From Arbacia lixula (lineage: Eukaryota; Echinodermata; Echinoidea; Arbacioida; Arbaciidae), in assembly GCA_963669155.1 (NCBI GenBank), contig OZ022577.1, positions 31,595,053-31,659,052 on the forward strand: a stretch of DNA of 64,000 nucleotides, written 5' to 3'. The notes beneath the pieces were generated by a model. The model did not search any database and was not told where the DNA came from. It was given only the letters and a program-made list of their open reading frames with translations. Shown in pieces: positions 49,527-61,910 of the stretch. Numbering within the stretch: the first letter of the stretch is position 1; every line of letters starts with the position of its first letter. Both the position numbers and the translations under genes were made by a program.

Positions 49527-49618
49527 AAAATCGTATTTTTTAAAGGAAAATCGTACTGTCGTATTCAGTTCTAAAAATCGTACTAAATACGACAAAATCC
49601 TACTGGTTGGCATGTCTA
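49172..49618. mobile_element. Putative MITE with AGACCTGCCAAC ends and poly(A)/poly(T) core
   Basis: The left end AGACCTGCCAAC is matched by the right end GTTGGCATGTCT. The inner parts are rich in CGTATTT-like motifs on both sides in inverted orientation. A 25-A block meets a 34-T block around TCG at about 49462-49525. Inner arms are only loosely alignable, so boundaries and class are tentative. Confidence 0.5.
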
Positions 49619-50194
49619 CATTTGCTATTCCTGTAATACAACCATGAGATGTACATGTGTGATAGAGTTCGAGCTGAGCAAGATTCCATGGTGAAATCAT
49701 TGAAAGACGTATGTCGATATTTTATTTTATATTTTGGCTTCTTAAGCAAATCATTAATCTTCAACTTGTGAGCTTCTATCACAAACTTGTATTCTCTTGA
49801 TATTGAAAAACAGATAAAAGAAAAATCATTCAATTTTTAAAGCTAAATGCAGGTACTCATACTACACTTAAGTATGATTTTGAAAATGTATGCAAGGGCA
49901 AATATGTAGTATGGTGGTAGTTCACTGATCTTATTGTCAATTCTATCCACGGAATGACAGAAAATCCACTTCTTGCTATCCATTAGAATATTCCAAAAAA
50001 TGCATGCCTGTCTGATTGATATAATCTACATGTCACTCAACAGTCCAAAAATCCATTTGAACTCAATTCAAAAAGATTAAATTCCATTAAACACTACTGC
50101 ACTTGATGGCATTTAAATGTGCATGCAGTGCATGCAGTTTCGAATGATACACTGGTGACGCACAATTATGATTGTCAAACAGTGCTTAAACAAC

Positions 50195-50390
50195 ATCCAA
50201 AGTGGTAAGAGCATTTGGCTCTCATGCAAGAGATCCGAGGTTCAAGCCCTGTTGGGTGCATTGTCCAGTGAAAAAAAATAAACACTGGGGCTAGGCTCAT
50301 GGCAGTTTAGCCCTCACAATGCAAAGGAGACCCCCTAAGAAATTGCTAAAAAAGCAACTGTAATAAAAAAATTCTTTCCTTGCAGGGTTT
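50195..50390 (+). mobile_element. tRNA-derived SINE
   Basis: The head is tRNA-like: A-box-like TGGTAAGAGCATTTGG at 50203-50218, a short anticodon-like hairpin CTCTCATGCAAGAG, and B-box GGTTCAAGCCC at 50239-50249 with suitable A-B spacing. A non-tRNA body follows (CCAGTGAAAAAAAATAAAC onwards) and A-rich runs near 50349 and 50365. The acceptor and D arms do not fold well, so it is a SINE head and not a tRNA gene. The 3' boundary is approximate. Confidence 0.7.
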
Positions 50391-51074
50391 TATGCCCAGG
50401 TCTATACACATGACATAAAACTTTAAATGTAGCCCCCACATATAATTTTGTCACTATTTCTCTTGGTGCAAACACCCTTTACAAGTACTTATGCATATTT
50501 TTTGTTTCTAAACCCACATGAAGTAAATGGGTAGGATGCAGTCATAAAATCAGACTTTTTTGTGCACACGTGCATGTCTGGCAGCCGGGTAAAAGCCAGG
50601 AAAAAAATCTGTCATTCTTTGCAATGCATAGTTTGACAGTAATTGTGGCATATAAATGTGCAAATTGTCATCATATCAGAATACATTCAGATTCATGACG
50701 ACAAAATCTAATTGAGATGTTTTTTACTGCTCATTCTCCTTGTGGGAATGAAGAAGAATACATGTGTTTTTGAGAAATCAGACCTGTATTCATTCAGGGA
50801 AACCCCCAAATTGTTAGCACACTTAACCTTTTTGTATGTATCTACTTCTTCTTCAAGACACATACGTATATCCCAAGGCATCTTCTAGTTTCTTTCTGGG
50901 TCGAAGCATATTATGAAGTCTTTTAGGCTTGAAGAGGCAAATGCAACCTTTCGAGCACATACCTCCAGGAGCAGATTAGAATAAAACTAATTACTACTTC
51001 AACAAACTCCCACAAAGAATCCCTTCTCTTTATCTCTGTCTTCTTTTTCCTTTTTTTCTCCTTCTCCTCCTTTA

Positions 51075-51870
51075 CATCCTACATGTGAATGGCACCGTTG
51101 CAACAAGTGGTTCCCTATCATTTATATCAACATCTTGATAAGTGTGCACTAGGGTGAGCCGCAGGAGAAATCCTGGGTAGAATTGCATGTGAACGACACC
51201 GTTGCAACGAGTGGCTCCCCCATCTGTGTCTACATTGTGATCAAGTGTGCACCAGGGAAAGCCACAGGGAAAATCCAGGGTAGAACCACGTGTGAACTGC
51301 ACCCATAAAACAAGAGGTCCCCACTGTATGTATCTTCATCTTGATTAGTGTTTACTGGATGGACCCCATGAGAAATCCTGGCAACAACTATGTGTGAAAG
51401 GCACCCATGCAACAAAGAGGTTGCTATTGTCTATATCTACATCTTGATATAATTGTGCACCAGGGTGAACTGCACGATGTCTCCAGAGTTTATCCGCATC
51501 TGAATGCGGGAGGAATCTTGCACCAGAACTAATGTGAAAAGCACCCTTCCAACAAGTAGTTCCCTTCCATCTGTATAGACATCTTGCTGTAATTGCGCAC
51601 AGGGGTGAACCACAGGATTTATCTGAAGTTTATCCGCATGTGAACGGCACCCATGTAACAAGAGGTTCCCTATCGTCTGTATCTACATCTAGATATTTTT
51701 CGCGCACCAGTGTGAACTGCAGGATGTCTCCAAACTTTATATGAACGACACCCATGCACCACGTGGTTCCCTACTGTCTGTATCTACATCGTGACAAAGT
51801 ATGGACAGGGGAAGGGGGGGAGGCGAGCCGCAGGAGCAGGTATGAACAGTACCCATGCAACAAGAATCTC
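51075..51870. repeat. Degenerate tandem array, eight units of about 102 bp
   Basis: Anchors of the form GTGAACGGCACCCATGCAAC lie near 51085, 51189, 51292, 51393, 51534, 51640, 51741 and 51842. Five of the seven intervals are 101-104 bp, one is 106 and one 141. Units also share ATCTACATCTTGAT and TGCACCAGGGTGAAC. Short frames on the minus strand repeat the same peptide and are not genes. Confidence 0.85.
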
Positions 51871-52354
51871 CCTCCCCCCCCCCCCGCCCCTCCCCCCCCC
51901 CCTTTCCCTGTATATGTGCCTTGATATATTGGCACACCGCAGACAGCGCTTCAGGGCAAGACGTATCTAGTTCAACTCATTCCAGGACAATCAAAAAGCC
52001 GGTTCTTGCCGAGATCTAGAGAAATATGCCTGTCTCTATCGAGGGATTCAGCACACCCAGGTCAGTGCAATGTCCCTCAAAAAAAAAAATCATGTCACAC
52101 CATCTCAAGGACCTCCATTGTAATGTTAGTATGGGCTCAAGTTGCAGCGCATTAGTTAATTTGCATATTTGTTGACATTTTGTATTTCCAGACATCCTGA
52201 ATTCTCTATTCTTAAACCATAAGCTTGATATAAGCTTGATATATGCAAGCACTGACTGAATTGGTCTGAAATGCAGAGTCTGTATGAAAAAGTTCTGATT
52301 TAACCTTATTTACTTTTATATCCCTTCTATGAATATTCATGAGTATTCTAGGAA

Positions 52355-52570
52355 GGTGATTGGTCAATTGATGCTTGCAGAATACAAAATAATTTCACTA
52401 GAAACTAAAATCTCTGCCTCGGCCTACTATCTTTTGCTATTTTTTCCTGGGAAGCACTGCGCATGCTCTATTCACCAATTTCTTCCTTGGCACTACTGCG
52501 CATTCTCTCTACCTGGTAACAAAATTTGTTATGACTGCCACAAGACAACCCGGTACACACTGCGCACTTT
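52355..52570. promoter_or_regulatory. Cluster of three NRF1-like TGCGCA motifs with CCAAT boxes
   Basis: CTGCGCATGC (52457-52466), CTGCGCATTC (52496-52505) and CTGCGCACTT (52560-52569) occur within about 115 bp. ATTGG near 52359 and CCAAT near 52475 accompany them. The motif matches half-sites of NRF1, whose sea urchin member is P3A2. No transcript start can be shown. Confidence 0.3.
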
Positions 52571-52686
52571 GGGCCTGCTGAGGTCCGACCAAGATTGTAA
52601 ACAAACCTGCCAACCTTTCTTGTTCCTTTTCTGTTATTGTTTTACAAAAGGCATATAAAACAAATATACCATGCATTGAGTTCAAA

Positions 52687-52813
52687 AGTATAGTGGAAAT
52701 TATCCATCTTCGGAGGAACTAGCATAGGTTACTACTTTTTCCTCGGGGACTTTTCCCCTCGCAAAAAATAGTTCTAAGTCAGTCCCTCCTGAGATATATA
52801 ATTTCCATAATAC
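52687..52813. mobile_element. Small hairpin MITE with GTGGAAATTAT arms
   Basis: The left arm AGTATAGTGGAAATTATC then CATCTTCGGAGGAACT is mirrored by AGTCCCTCCTGAGATATATA then ATTTCCATAATAC. The arms are about 42 bp with moderate divergence. The centre has a GGGG/CCCC mini-stem. Confidence 0.6.
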
Positions 52814-53399
52814 AATCTCACAGCTTGGTATGTTTGTATCCTATTTCCTGCATATCGCATTAGAGTAAATACATTCACTGGTACTGAAGCACAGTGTCAA
52901 AAAGAGAAGTTGTTTATATTTCTGGTAAGATTGGGCCTCAAATACATGACTAACACAAACAAAATGGCTGTCATGGCATTCAGAGATAACATGACTGTAT
53001 AAAGTTTTTATGTGGTACTCTGTAACAGCAGGCTGAGACACAGAACTAGACAGCTGATTAAATATCAACATGGCACACCCTGAACATCTGTGCCAGTGTT
53101 GGCTAATATTGACAATGTCCTCGTCATCATGGAAATACTGTCTACCTGAGATCTGTTGTGCATATACAATTTTTTTCTCTTTCAAGAATGGAAAAGACAT
53201 GATGAAGACCTAGAGCTAGGGACAAATAAAAGTCACTCTCACTTGTCTTGTCTTCCTTCATAATCTCTCTACCTCCTACCCTGTATCTCTCTCTCTGCCA
53301 CTGTCTATCTCAAGCATGTTGTACATAGAGGTGACATTGTTGTTAAAATGGAGATGACAAAATAAACACTAGAGTTGGGACAAATGAAGCTCACTCCTT

Positions 53400-53722
53400 C
53401 TGAAATCTTTCCTTTTTCCCTTCTCCCTACTCTATTCTTTCACTTTATACTCCCACCCCCCCCCCCCCTCTCTCTCTTTCTCTCCCTGTCTTTCCTCTTC
53501 TTTCTCACCTTCCATCCAACCATGTAAACCTCTTGTTACCCCATCATTCAACCTCTTACCCTTCTGTTCAGGCTCTCAACTTCAACATCACTCTCTTCCA
53601 CTCCTCCCTCTACCCATTCTACCTACTCTAGCTCTCTTCTTCTCTTGAACTTCTCCTCCTTCCTCTTCATCTCCTCCTTGATCTTCTCCTTCTTCTTCTA
53701 TTCTTTTTCTCTTACTCATATT
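53400..53722. repeat. Pyrimidine-rich low-complexity tract
   Basis: TC-, TTC- and CCT-rich sequence with a C14-like run at about 53456-53469. Interruptions are frequent. Confidence 0.75.
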
Positions 53723-54139
53723 CATTCCGCTCTCCTTTTTTTAACCTTTTTTCTACTTGTTCCAACTCCACCCCATCCCTTTCCTCTTCAGTGAAAATAT
53801 CACTCTCATTTCTCCTGATTAATTCACAATGCACCTTCTTCAGAATGTGTTTACGAACATAAAAGTAGCAATTAATAATCCCTTCTCTGTAGGGATTAAG
53901 CATTGCAAAACCCACCATGAATTTGACATAATTGTGTTTGAACTCTTCCCCCGCATATCTGCTCTCTTTGACAAAATCAGACACACGAGGTACCATACAC
54001 AGCATCTTTTTCCATCACACAGAACTAGATATTGTATCCAAAGCCCAAAATCCCTTCCTTTATCCTGAGACATATCTCAGCCGCCTGATAAATACTGAAT
54101 CTCCATAGCCCCTAGCTGCCTAATCTTCCCAGTCAGTCG

Positions 54140-54440
54140 TGCAAAGAGTGTTTAAAGTCGAACACGCCAATTTGTTGTGTATTCCTTTATCCCGGCTGTA
54201 TCTCTCCCATCTCCTAAACGGAACCGGCGCTCCTCTCGTGAAGGGTTCTCTTCCCCTCAATGAGCGCACCCATAAGAATGCTAATTTGGGTCCTCCACCC
54301 CTCGCGGCGAGATTTAATTGGCCAATTTTGTGATGAAAATTGATTTAATGTCCCCTGGCCACGCTAAGTGTTTGCTTGCTCGTTGCAGCATCTGTGTTTG
54401 TTCTCATTAGACCAAAGCAAGCGGTCGATACTGTCTGTTC
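54140..54440. promoter_or_regulatory. GC-richer non-repetitive patch (candidate regulatory)
   Basis: CCGGCGCTCCTCTCGTGAAG and CTCGCGGCGAG mark a CpG-enriched segment. It is followed by AT-rich homeodomain-type sites (GCTAATTTG, TTTAATTGGC, TTGATTTAATG). The regulatory reading is inference from composition. Confidence 0.25.
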
Positions 54441-55084
54441 TGGGAGTTTGGCTATTAGCATGTTAAGATTTTTCAGGAAGGGAAGTGGGCCTTGCTCCAC
54501 ATTTAAATGTTCATACTCTCACTTCACTCATATTTCCAAATAATTAATCTTACATTTGTCTTTGAAGTGATGTCATAACAACAACACAAACAAATTACTA
54601 GATGAGCCATGATTCAAAAGTTCATGGGATGCATTAATACATTATTTTCTCTGTATATAAATTGTGTTTGTTTATGATTATCATCTTTCATGTCTTGATT
54701 GATGCCTAATCTGCAGGGGAAAAAACAATTCTGTTAATGTTTGACATTTATTCGCAGTCCAAAGACTGCCAAAAGTAAAAAAAATAGTGAAAGAAATCAC
54801 CAGACGAGGTGGATGAAGAGTGAGAGTGCAGAACAAGAAACATTGTGGCTGGGCACATACAGAAATAAAGAAAGACAAGTCTAGAAAGGGAAAACCCCTA
54901 AAATTTCAGGGCAATTTAGTTTTAAAAATGCAATTAACCAGCCCCTGTAAATACTGGTCTTTCCACAAATGGTATAATGAACATCATGCTTTAATATGAG
55001 TTTGCTTCTTGATATTAGGTTGGAAAGGCAGCCTTTGCAAAGAAATGTTTCATTTCCTGACAGAGAAGGAGAAATGAATCACAA

Positions 55085-55300
55085 ATATTAGCTCACAATA
55101 TCTAAAGAAGAGAGAGTGAGTGAGAAAATGACAAGAACACACACAAAATATTAGCTTAGCAATATGTAATAAAGAGAGAGAAAATGAGAAAAAAATCACC
55201 AAAATATTAGCTTACATTATTCAATGAAAAGAGAGAAAAAATGAGATGAAATCACATCAATATTAGCTCGCAATACGTAGTAAAGTGAAAGTGAGAGGGG
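55085..55300. repeat. Four-unit tandem repeat, period about 55-63 bp
   Basis: ATATTAGCT anchors lie near 55085, 55148, 55203 and 55260. Each is followed by a CAATAT-like box and an AAAGAGAGAGAAAATGAG-like tail. Confidence 0.75.
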
Positions 55301-56609
55301 GAATAGAAATAGAGAGAGAATAAGGAACTGTTAAATGTAGATAATATTTGAAGTCTGGGTCAAGGAAATCACATCAACTGTGTTGGCAGCAAACACTATC
55401 TTTATACCAAGAAGGCTGCACCATCGACTGCTAACAGGTGTAGAAATGTTCAATCAATATGTCTACATCAACTTTGGATAACATCTCAGTTGCTTTCCTC
55501 ACATCTGCTGTACTCAACCCAACCACCACAAATATGTGGGATTCTAACTTTTGATTGCAAGTATTCAAATCAAGAAACCATGCATCACGTTTAATTCCAG
55601 TAAAAATAGCAATTGTATGATTCAGGAAAATATGATCTTCAAATAATGCTGACTATGTTAGGTGAATGAAAAAGGCCTTTCATTACTAAAAAAAAAAATA
55701 ATAATTGGACACAAGGACATGTTACATCAGTTCTATTAGCAGTAGAATGAGGCAGAACAAATCATAATTGATCTACTTTGAGAACAGTTTTCAGGTTGTC
55801 AAGTCAACTAGATTCATGAAGGAACACACACTAAATTAATGAGCAGGCAATGCACGAGACACAAGCGATAACGCAAATAGGCAGCAATGTTTGTATTAAC
55901 AATTTGCTTTAGAGGGATTCATACACACATAAATTACAGAGATTAAAACCTTAAAATCTGCATTGCAAACCAATTTGGAATTTTGTTCTATCTCTTTTCA
56001 CGTGTCCACATTAAAGTTGCACTACATAATACGATTGGTGTCGCAATCTAAATCCCGACATATATTGCAATTTTTCATGAAATGTATTCATGCTTTCATT
56101 TACCGTGTGTAATATGTGTGAATGAGTAAAACATGAAGATTTGTTTTTCTATTCCACCAGTCTACAATGTGTATCATACAGATTTTTTTTCATGTTTTTT
56201 TTCATGGGTCATACTGTGCATAAAGATCCGTATTCAGAGCAGAGGTTTTAACATCAACAGTGTACTAAACCTGTTCTATCGATGGGACGCCAAATAAAAC
56301 AATGTGAAACATTATCATTGATTTTGTCCTCAAAATCACTATGGTATATTGAGTTTGTCCACAGAATAATTACAGAAATCCCCTTATATTGGGATTCTTT
56401 GATGAATATCATTGATTTTGTCACAGCATCAGATTTTTTTACACCCCATAGAGTTAGTCTACATTCAATCCACAGTATAAAATAACCCACCATTGTGAAT
56501 ACCAGCCAAAGTATTTTCACCATGTGTGAAAGGAAAGGGAGCAAAAAAAAGGAAGTATGATTGTGGTTCAAATTTATGTGTGAGTGAGCGTGCTAACGAA
56601 GTATCAGAT

Positions 56610-56635
56610 CCTTCTCTTTTCCCCTCTTTTCCCCC

Positions 56636-56675
<40 letters not shown>

Positions 56676-56695
56676 TTCTCTCACTTTCTTCCCCT
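56610..56695. repeat. (CT)n microsatellite
   Basis: CT dinucleotides with TTT interruptions. Confidence 0.95.
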
Positions 56696-57562
56696 CATCC
56701 ATTCATCCTACTATCTGCCTCCCTCATAGTTTCAGTAGTATGGTAGGTACCAACGTGATGAAGGTCGCCGCCGCAGCCAAACTAATCTGAACACCTATAA
56801 TACTCCATTCGCTGACAATCCCTCGCAATAACCTTACGCACAGGCTAAACTAAAAGCCTGCTCAGTGATCTACGATGCCGCACTTCATATGCAGGCGCGG
56901 CCTGATGAAACACATCGCATGATTCGATCAAAAAAGAAAAAAACAAGAAAAAATTCCTCCACTTTCATTACTGGAGAGAAAATATCAAGAAATGCATTTG
57001 TCTGTGCAATACTAAAAACAATTGGTGGGAAATTTGTATCAAGTTATTGAAATGAATTCACACGTCATAAATTGGATTTTGGATTTTACACAACTGTTCA
57101 AAAGTGAGCCATATTTCTCCAAGTTTTATTCCTACGCATGTACCTATTCATATGAACATGTAGTTGGTTTATATTTGCAACAGCTATTGTTCATTCTATA
57201 CTGGGCTCCACAATTTAACTTGTTCAAGTGTGAAACATTATAAAATCCAGGTAAATTAACTGGTAAAATGTTTGATTATTAACCTACCTAACAACTTGCT
57301 TTGGCTCATAATTTCATGATACAAGATTTAGCAAGCATCGAGTGATAGTTTGCAGAGCGCACACAGGTCTTGATTTCATGTGGTACATGTATGAAAACCA
57401 CCTGCACACTTTCGGGCATGAATCTTTTAATGTGCATACTTTTCTTTGCAACATAATATTGATCATACCTGTAGCTGTCCTGATTTTTAAAACAAGGTTT
57501 TCATTAAGATATTGCAAATGTGGGGGGGTCACATTTTTTCAAGTATTTTACAAGGTGGTTCA

Positions 57563-57664
57563 TGTGTAAACTTACCATCAATGGTAACTTCTATGGCAAC
57601 AGGTGCAATAATAAGAGCTCATTGGCTGTTGCTGCGATAGTTACCATTGATGGAAAGTTACAAT
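57563..57664. mobile_element. Small hairpin MITE around TTACCATTGATGG
   Basis: The left arm TGTAAACTTACCATCAATGG then TAACTTCTATGGCAACAG is mirrored by CTGTTGCTGCGATAGTTACC then ATTGATGGAAAGTTACA. The arms are about 38 bp around a ~23-bp loop. No coding capacity. Confidence 0.65.
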
Positions 57665-57765
57665 AATTGAAAACTTATATATGCAACATGGACCAGGCTT
57701 GAAAAATGGCCCCTGCAAACACGTTTTCTTTTTTCCTGACCCATACAACATGCAAACATACAGAA

Positions 57766-57766
<1 letters not shown>

Positions 57767-57803
<37 letters not shown>

Positions 57804-57814
57804 CACACACACAC

Positions 57815-57848
<34 letters not shown>

Positions 57849-57869
57849 CACACACACACACACGCAAAC

Positions 57870-57902
<33 letters not shown>

Positions 57903-58079
57903 TACATACATACATACAGGGGGACAAACACAAACACATACAAATATATATTCAATCATTCCTGTACTTTCATATACACATACACACACACACATTCACA
58001 CATAAAACATGCATACACACACATGTATTCATACAAACACATTCAAACATTTGTACACACACGTATACACACACATAAA
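57767..58079. repeat. (CA)n tract with duplicated interrupted block
   Basis: The CA run contains two near-identical blocks ending CACGCAAACACAC about 44 bp apart. It continues as looser ACACAT/ACATAC sequence to the right. Confidence 0.9.
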
Positions 58080-60769
58080 CCACATGACTGCGACTTGCAA
58101 AAAAATGTGCACTTATAGTGAGCCCTAGATAATGAAAACAACATTATTGAATTTGCTCATATGGCACGATATGTTTATGCATGCAAGGACGGCTCCCTGA
58201 AGCTTGAACGTGTGATTGCATAACATGTACGCCATGATTAGATTCCAAATGCAACAAGGATATAATATTAATGGCCTTTCCCCAGTTGTTGCTGAGACAT
58301 GTACAGACTGTACTATGTAAGCATTTTATTCAAGCTGCATTGTGAAGCAGACAAATGCTTTAGCTTTATATAAAGAGATCGAATATCTGCTTGAGATCAA
58401 TCCATGACTACCAAAATCCCATTTTGACATTTGAAATATTCATATTTCCATTCATGAAAGCAACCAGACTGATTTTCTTTTTGAGTTTTCGACAAAAATA
58501 GTAGCTTCAAAATGCTAAATACTAATAACAGAATATGTTCTCTTTCAACGGGTGATTCCATTTTACCTTATGCAATGAACAATGTCTTGTAATAAGGCGT
58601 CTGTCTCTCATTAAGAAGTCGTTTTCATAATGTATTCACAACTGTGCCCCTTCCCAGGTAGTAACGCGTGATTTCACTCACCTGTATCAAGTGATTATAT
58701 TCAATGGATGGAATAAACTCTGAATCGATTAGTTGTTGCTCGTGGAACAAGCAACTGATAAGCTTAAGGTTTACGATTAGCGACGTATTGTTTGAACAAC
58801 ACTCATAACATTTGCATACATAATGACAATGGTGTATTCCACTCATTATGCAAACTGAATATTAAAGGTCAGCGCTGTGTGACAGTCGAACAAGCTATTT
58901 CAGGGTGTATATTGGATCATACTCGATACTCACAAATCCAAAGTGACTCGGCTCTCCTTTAAAGTCAAATAATGAAATATGTTTCATTAGCGTTCAATAT
59001 CTTTGGCGTCTCCAGAGGCTGGCGAAGGCTGCCATCAAGCGTTATAACATATCGCGGGTGCTGATGAAAAAATCATGAACATGGTCGACTTGTCGCAAGA
59101 ACCCAAGGGGATACATGTTAATCTTTCTGTAGACTCATGGAGGAAATTGAGGTTCTGTTGTTCACTCCTAAGCACAATATTCCAGTCCTATTATGATATG
59201 GTTGAATGAGAACACACAACATGCATGTTTGTATTCATGGCAATCTGCTGCACATGTTAAATCTCATTTCTTTTCACTGTTCTGTAGTGTGTTTCTGCCG
59301 TTTCTTTTTCTTCTCATTCTTCTTCTGTTTTTTTCTTTCTTTTTTTTTTTTGGGGGGGGGGAGGAGGAGGGGTATGTCACATCTACATATGTGCATTTGG
59401 GATCGGCCTGTGTAAGATTCCTTACTGGGTTTCTAGCCAGTCTGTGTAACAGTATAAGTACCTCTCAGTACAATTCGTAACCAAACAGCGGACCTAGCCT
59501 AATGTTCAGACTCTTGCTATAACTCTTTTCCATGCTCTTAGCTCTCAATTTCTATTATCTTCAAAAGCGATCTTATCACAGGGTGAACTTGTAACCAAAT
59601 TTACTTTAAATGTCGTCCTTGCTTCATTCTATACTCTGAAAGGTCATGAAAAGCTCCTAGTCAAACGAACACTATAGTGATTTATCTTTACACAAAGGGG
59701 TCTAAGAAAGACTGGTACCATCTGTACAAGAAAACGGACGCGTTGGGATAACCATCTGCAAGCGAACGACTGTCACAGGAAATTACGCCCTGCAGGATTT
59801 GTACATTTTGTGATTGCTTCTAGTGAATATATGCCATTATCAAAGGCTAGCAGGGAACAAACAAAAAGGCTGTGTCTCCTTTTTGTAATACAGTGTACAT
59901 TACTTAGTGTCATCATCCTTAAAACATTTCTCGTTGAGCTGCAGCTCTGCTTGCAGCAGTGTTTAAGAGGGGTAGCAGTCTTTGTACAATGCTTTCAAGG
60001 TAAAAGGACCAAGAAGCTAAATGTACTTCTTCACATGCAAGGGGTACACATTTATATGCAGTTATTCATCTTAGCTGAATAATTACAGTGTATTAAAGGA
60101 GAAAAAGCAGAATGGTATCTTAAAAAACAACTGCAATAGGGAAGACAATGTCAAAACATATTATATTATATATCATATATTACATCTCTTAGCAATTAAT
60201 AATCATGTCTTCTACAAATTATATGCTCTGCACCTACTTTATTATTAGATGTCACTGAAAATTCATTGAAATTACCCTTTTTTAAATGAATGTGAACAGG
60301 TATGAAACCAATGATAAAAAAAAGGTTTTACGAATGATATCATATATTTTGTGTAACAATTTTCTTTAATTTCTATATACACAGTATTTAAAATATGTTG
60401 CCATTTGAACTCTTTCTTGTTATCAAAAGCCAGGAGAAAAATAAAATGACACTTAATTTTCTGACTGGATATCAGCAGACGACGGATTAATGAGAAAGGA
60501 GATGATTATCACTACTGAACGATTAAGCTGCTTCATTAACCTAATATGACAGAAGGTAGCATCTTTTATGCAGCGTTGATTCATAACCTTTATATCATAT
60601 GAGTCATTGATTTTTTACACTGAAGAGAGGCAGGTGATTTTTCACCTCTTCTCACCCTATTCCCAGCTAACTGTAACACAACCCAATGAGCCCTCTCTGA
60701 GAGAAGATACCCCTTTAAAGTCAGACATCATCCCCCTCTAAGCCCACCCATCATTGTTGAAGTCAGTCA

Positions 60770-61095
60770 CGGGCGAGGGTGTAAATATTGTATCCCTCTT
60801 CAGTGCGGGGGGAAATGCTCCCCCTTGTTCGCATCACAGCCTCGCGTAACCGATACCGCTATCCGACTCCACCTGACCGCCCCTAAAAAGTGCAGCGGAT
60901 TTTTCTCGGGTCATCGCAAATGACGGCCAAGCGCTTTGCTATCTATCCCTGCACCCTTACAGCTTTGATGGGTGCCATCGATTGTAGCGCTATGGCGCGT
61001 TGTCTTCCTGGCCCGCTGTCACTCCGTCAGAGTTCGTGTTTGGCGCGGGCGGGCGGTCTGGCTCGGGAGAGCTTCTCGCGCCTTTCGCTAGGCTC
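60770..61095. promoter_or_regulatory. CpG-dense patch (candidate promoter or enhancer)
   Basis: Roughly 30 CpG dinucleotides occur in about 320 bp, the densest I see in the window, for example CCTCGCGTAACCG and TGGCGCGGGCGGGCGG. It is not repetitive. The 70-codon + frame across it shows no recognisable domain. It could be an unmethylated regulatory element or first-exon region of a neighbouring gene; the sequence alone does not decide. Confidence 0.3.
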
Positions 61096-61807
61096 TCATT
61101 AATCAGAAACTGGGTGTCAAACTTCATTTGCTGGGATCACACGGAATGCGTGAAATAGAGAACTGATGGGTGTTTCTTTAGGATGGGAAAGGGAAATACA
61201 TGGAGAGAGGGAAGGAGAGAGAGAGGGGGTAATGAAAAATAAACCAATGATGAATAAGTAATATGATGGTGTGATGGTGGCTGTTTAGATTATAGAGATT
61301 ATTGAAATCAACAGCTGGTCTTTAGTAAGTTTAATTAAAACTGTGTCTCATTAGATAACAAACCAACATTTCTTATCATAAGTTAATTTTACCTAAGGAA
61401 TCTAAAGAGAATATAACCAAAACAAGCAATGTTGTTAGTGAAGCTGTACAGATTGAAATAATATGTCTGCTAGTATCTGTGCACAACTTTTCTTTCATTT
61501 AGTGTAAATTCACATCTAATAATCATGTTTCAATACCTGAAAAGAATATTTCACAAGGCAAATTCTGTACATGTATTTACTGTGATTCAGGTTACTCAAA
61601 TCAAATCATGCTCCCACCGAGTCACTTATGTTTCATTCCGTTCCAGATAATCTAATTTATCATGGTTGCTATGACAACAGTAAAGCAATATGCAATACTG
61701 AAGAGTTATCAATGCTTTCATGATGTCCATGATATGTTGCATCAAAATATCCATCCAAACCTAATTTTCATCTCACAGGGTGATTACGTTTGGGGTACTT
61801 TTTTGTC

Positions 61808-61840
61808 TCTGCTCCTTCTCTCCTTCCCCGTCTCTCTCTC

Positions 61841-61893
<53 letters not shown>

Positions 61894-61910
61894 CTCTCTG
61901 TTTCTCTCTG
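61808..61910. repeat. (CT)n microsatellite
   Basis: Nearly pure CT dinucleotides over about 85 bp with short flanking interruptions. Confidence 0.95.

Larger units (their letters stand above)
47899..51074. other. Upstream intronic or intergenic sequence with MITE and SINE
   Basis: The elements at 49172 and 50195 are annotated separately. A T16-G12 run lies at about 48651-48680. No exon was recognised. Confidence 0.4.
51871..57562. other. Upstream sequence with hairpin MITE, small arrays and CT tracts
   Basis: This stretch contains the items annotated at 52355, 52687, 53400, 54140, 55085 and 56610; the rest is unique. No exon was recognised. Confidence 0.4.

Noticed and set aside
57641-58118. 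Several Cys/Val or His/Thr-repeat frames
   Set aside because: They are translations of the (CA)n tract.
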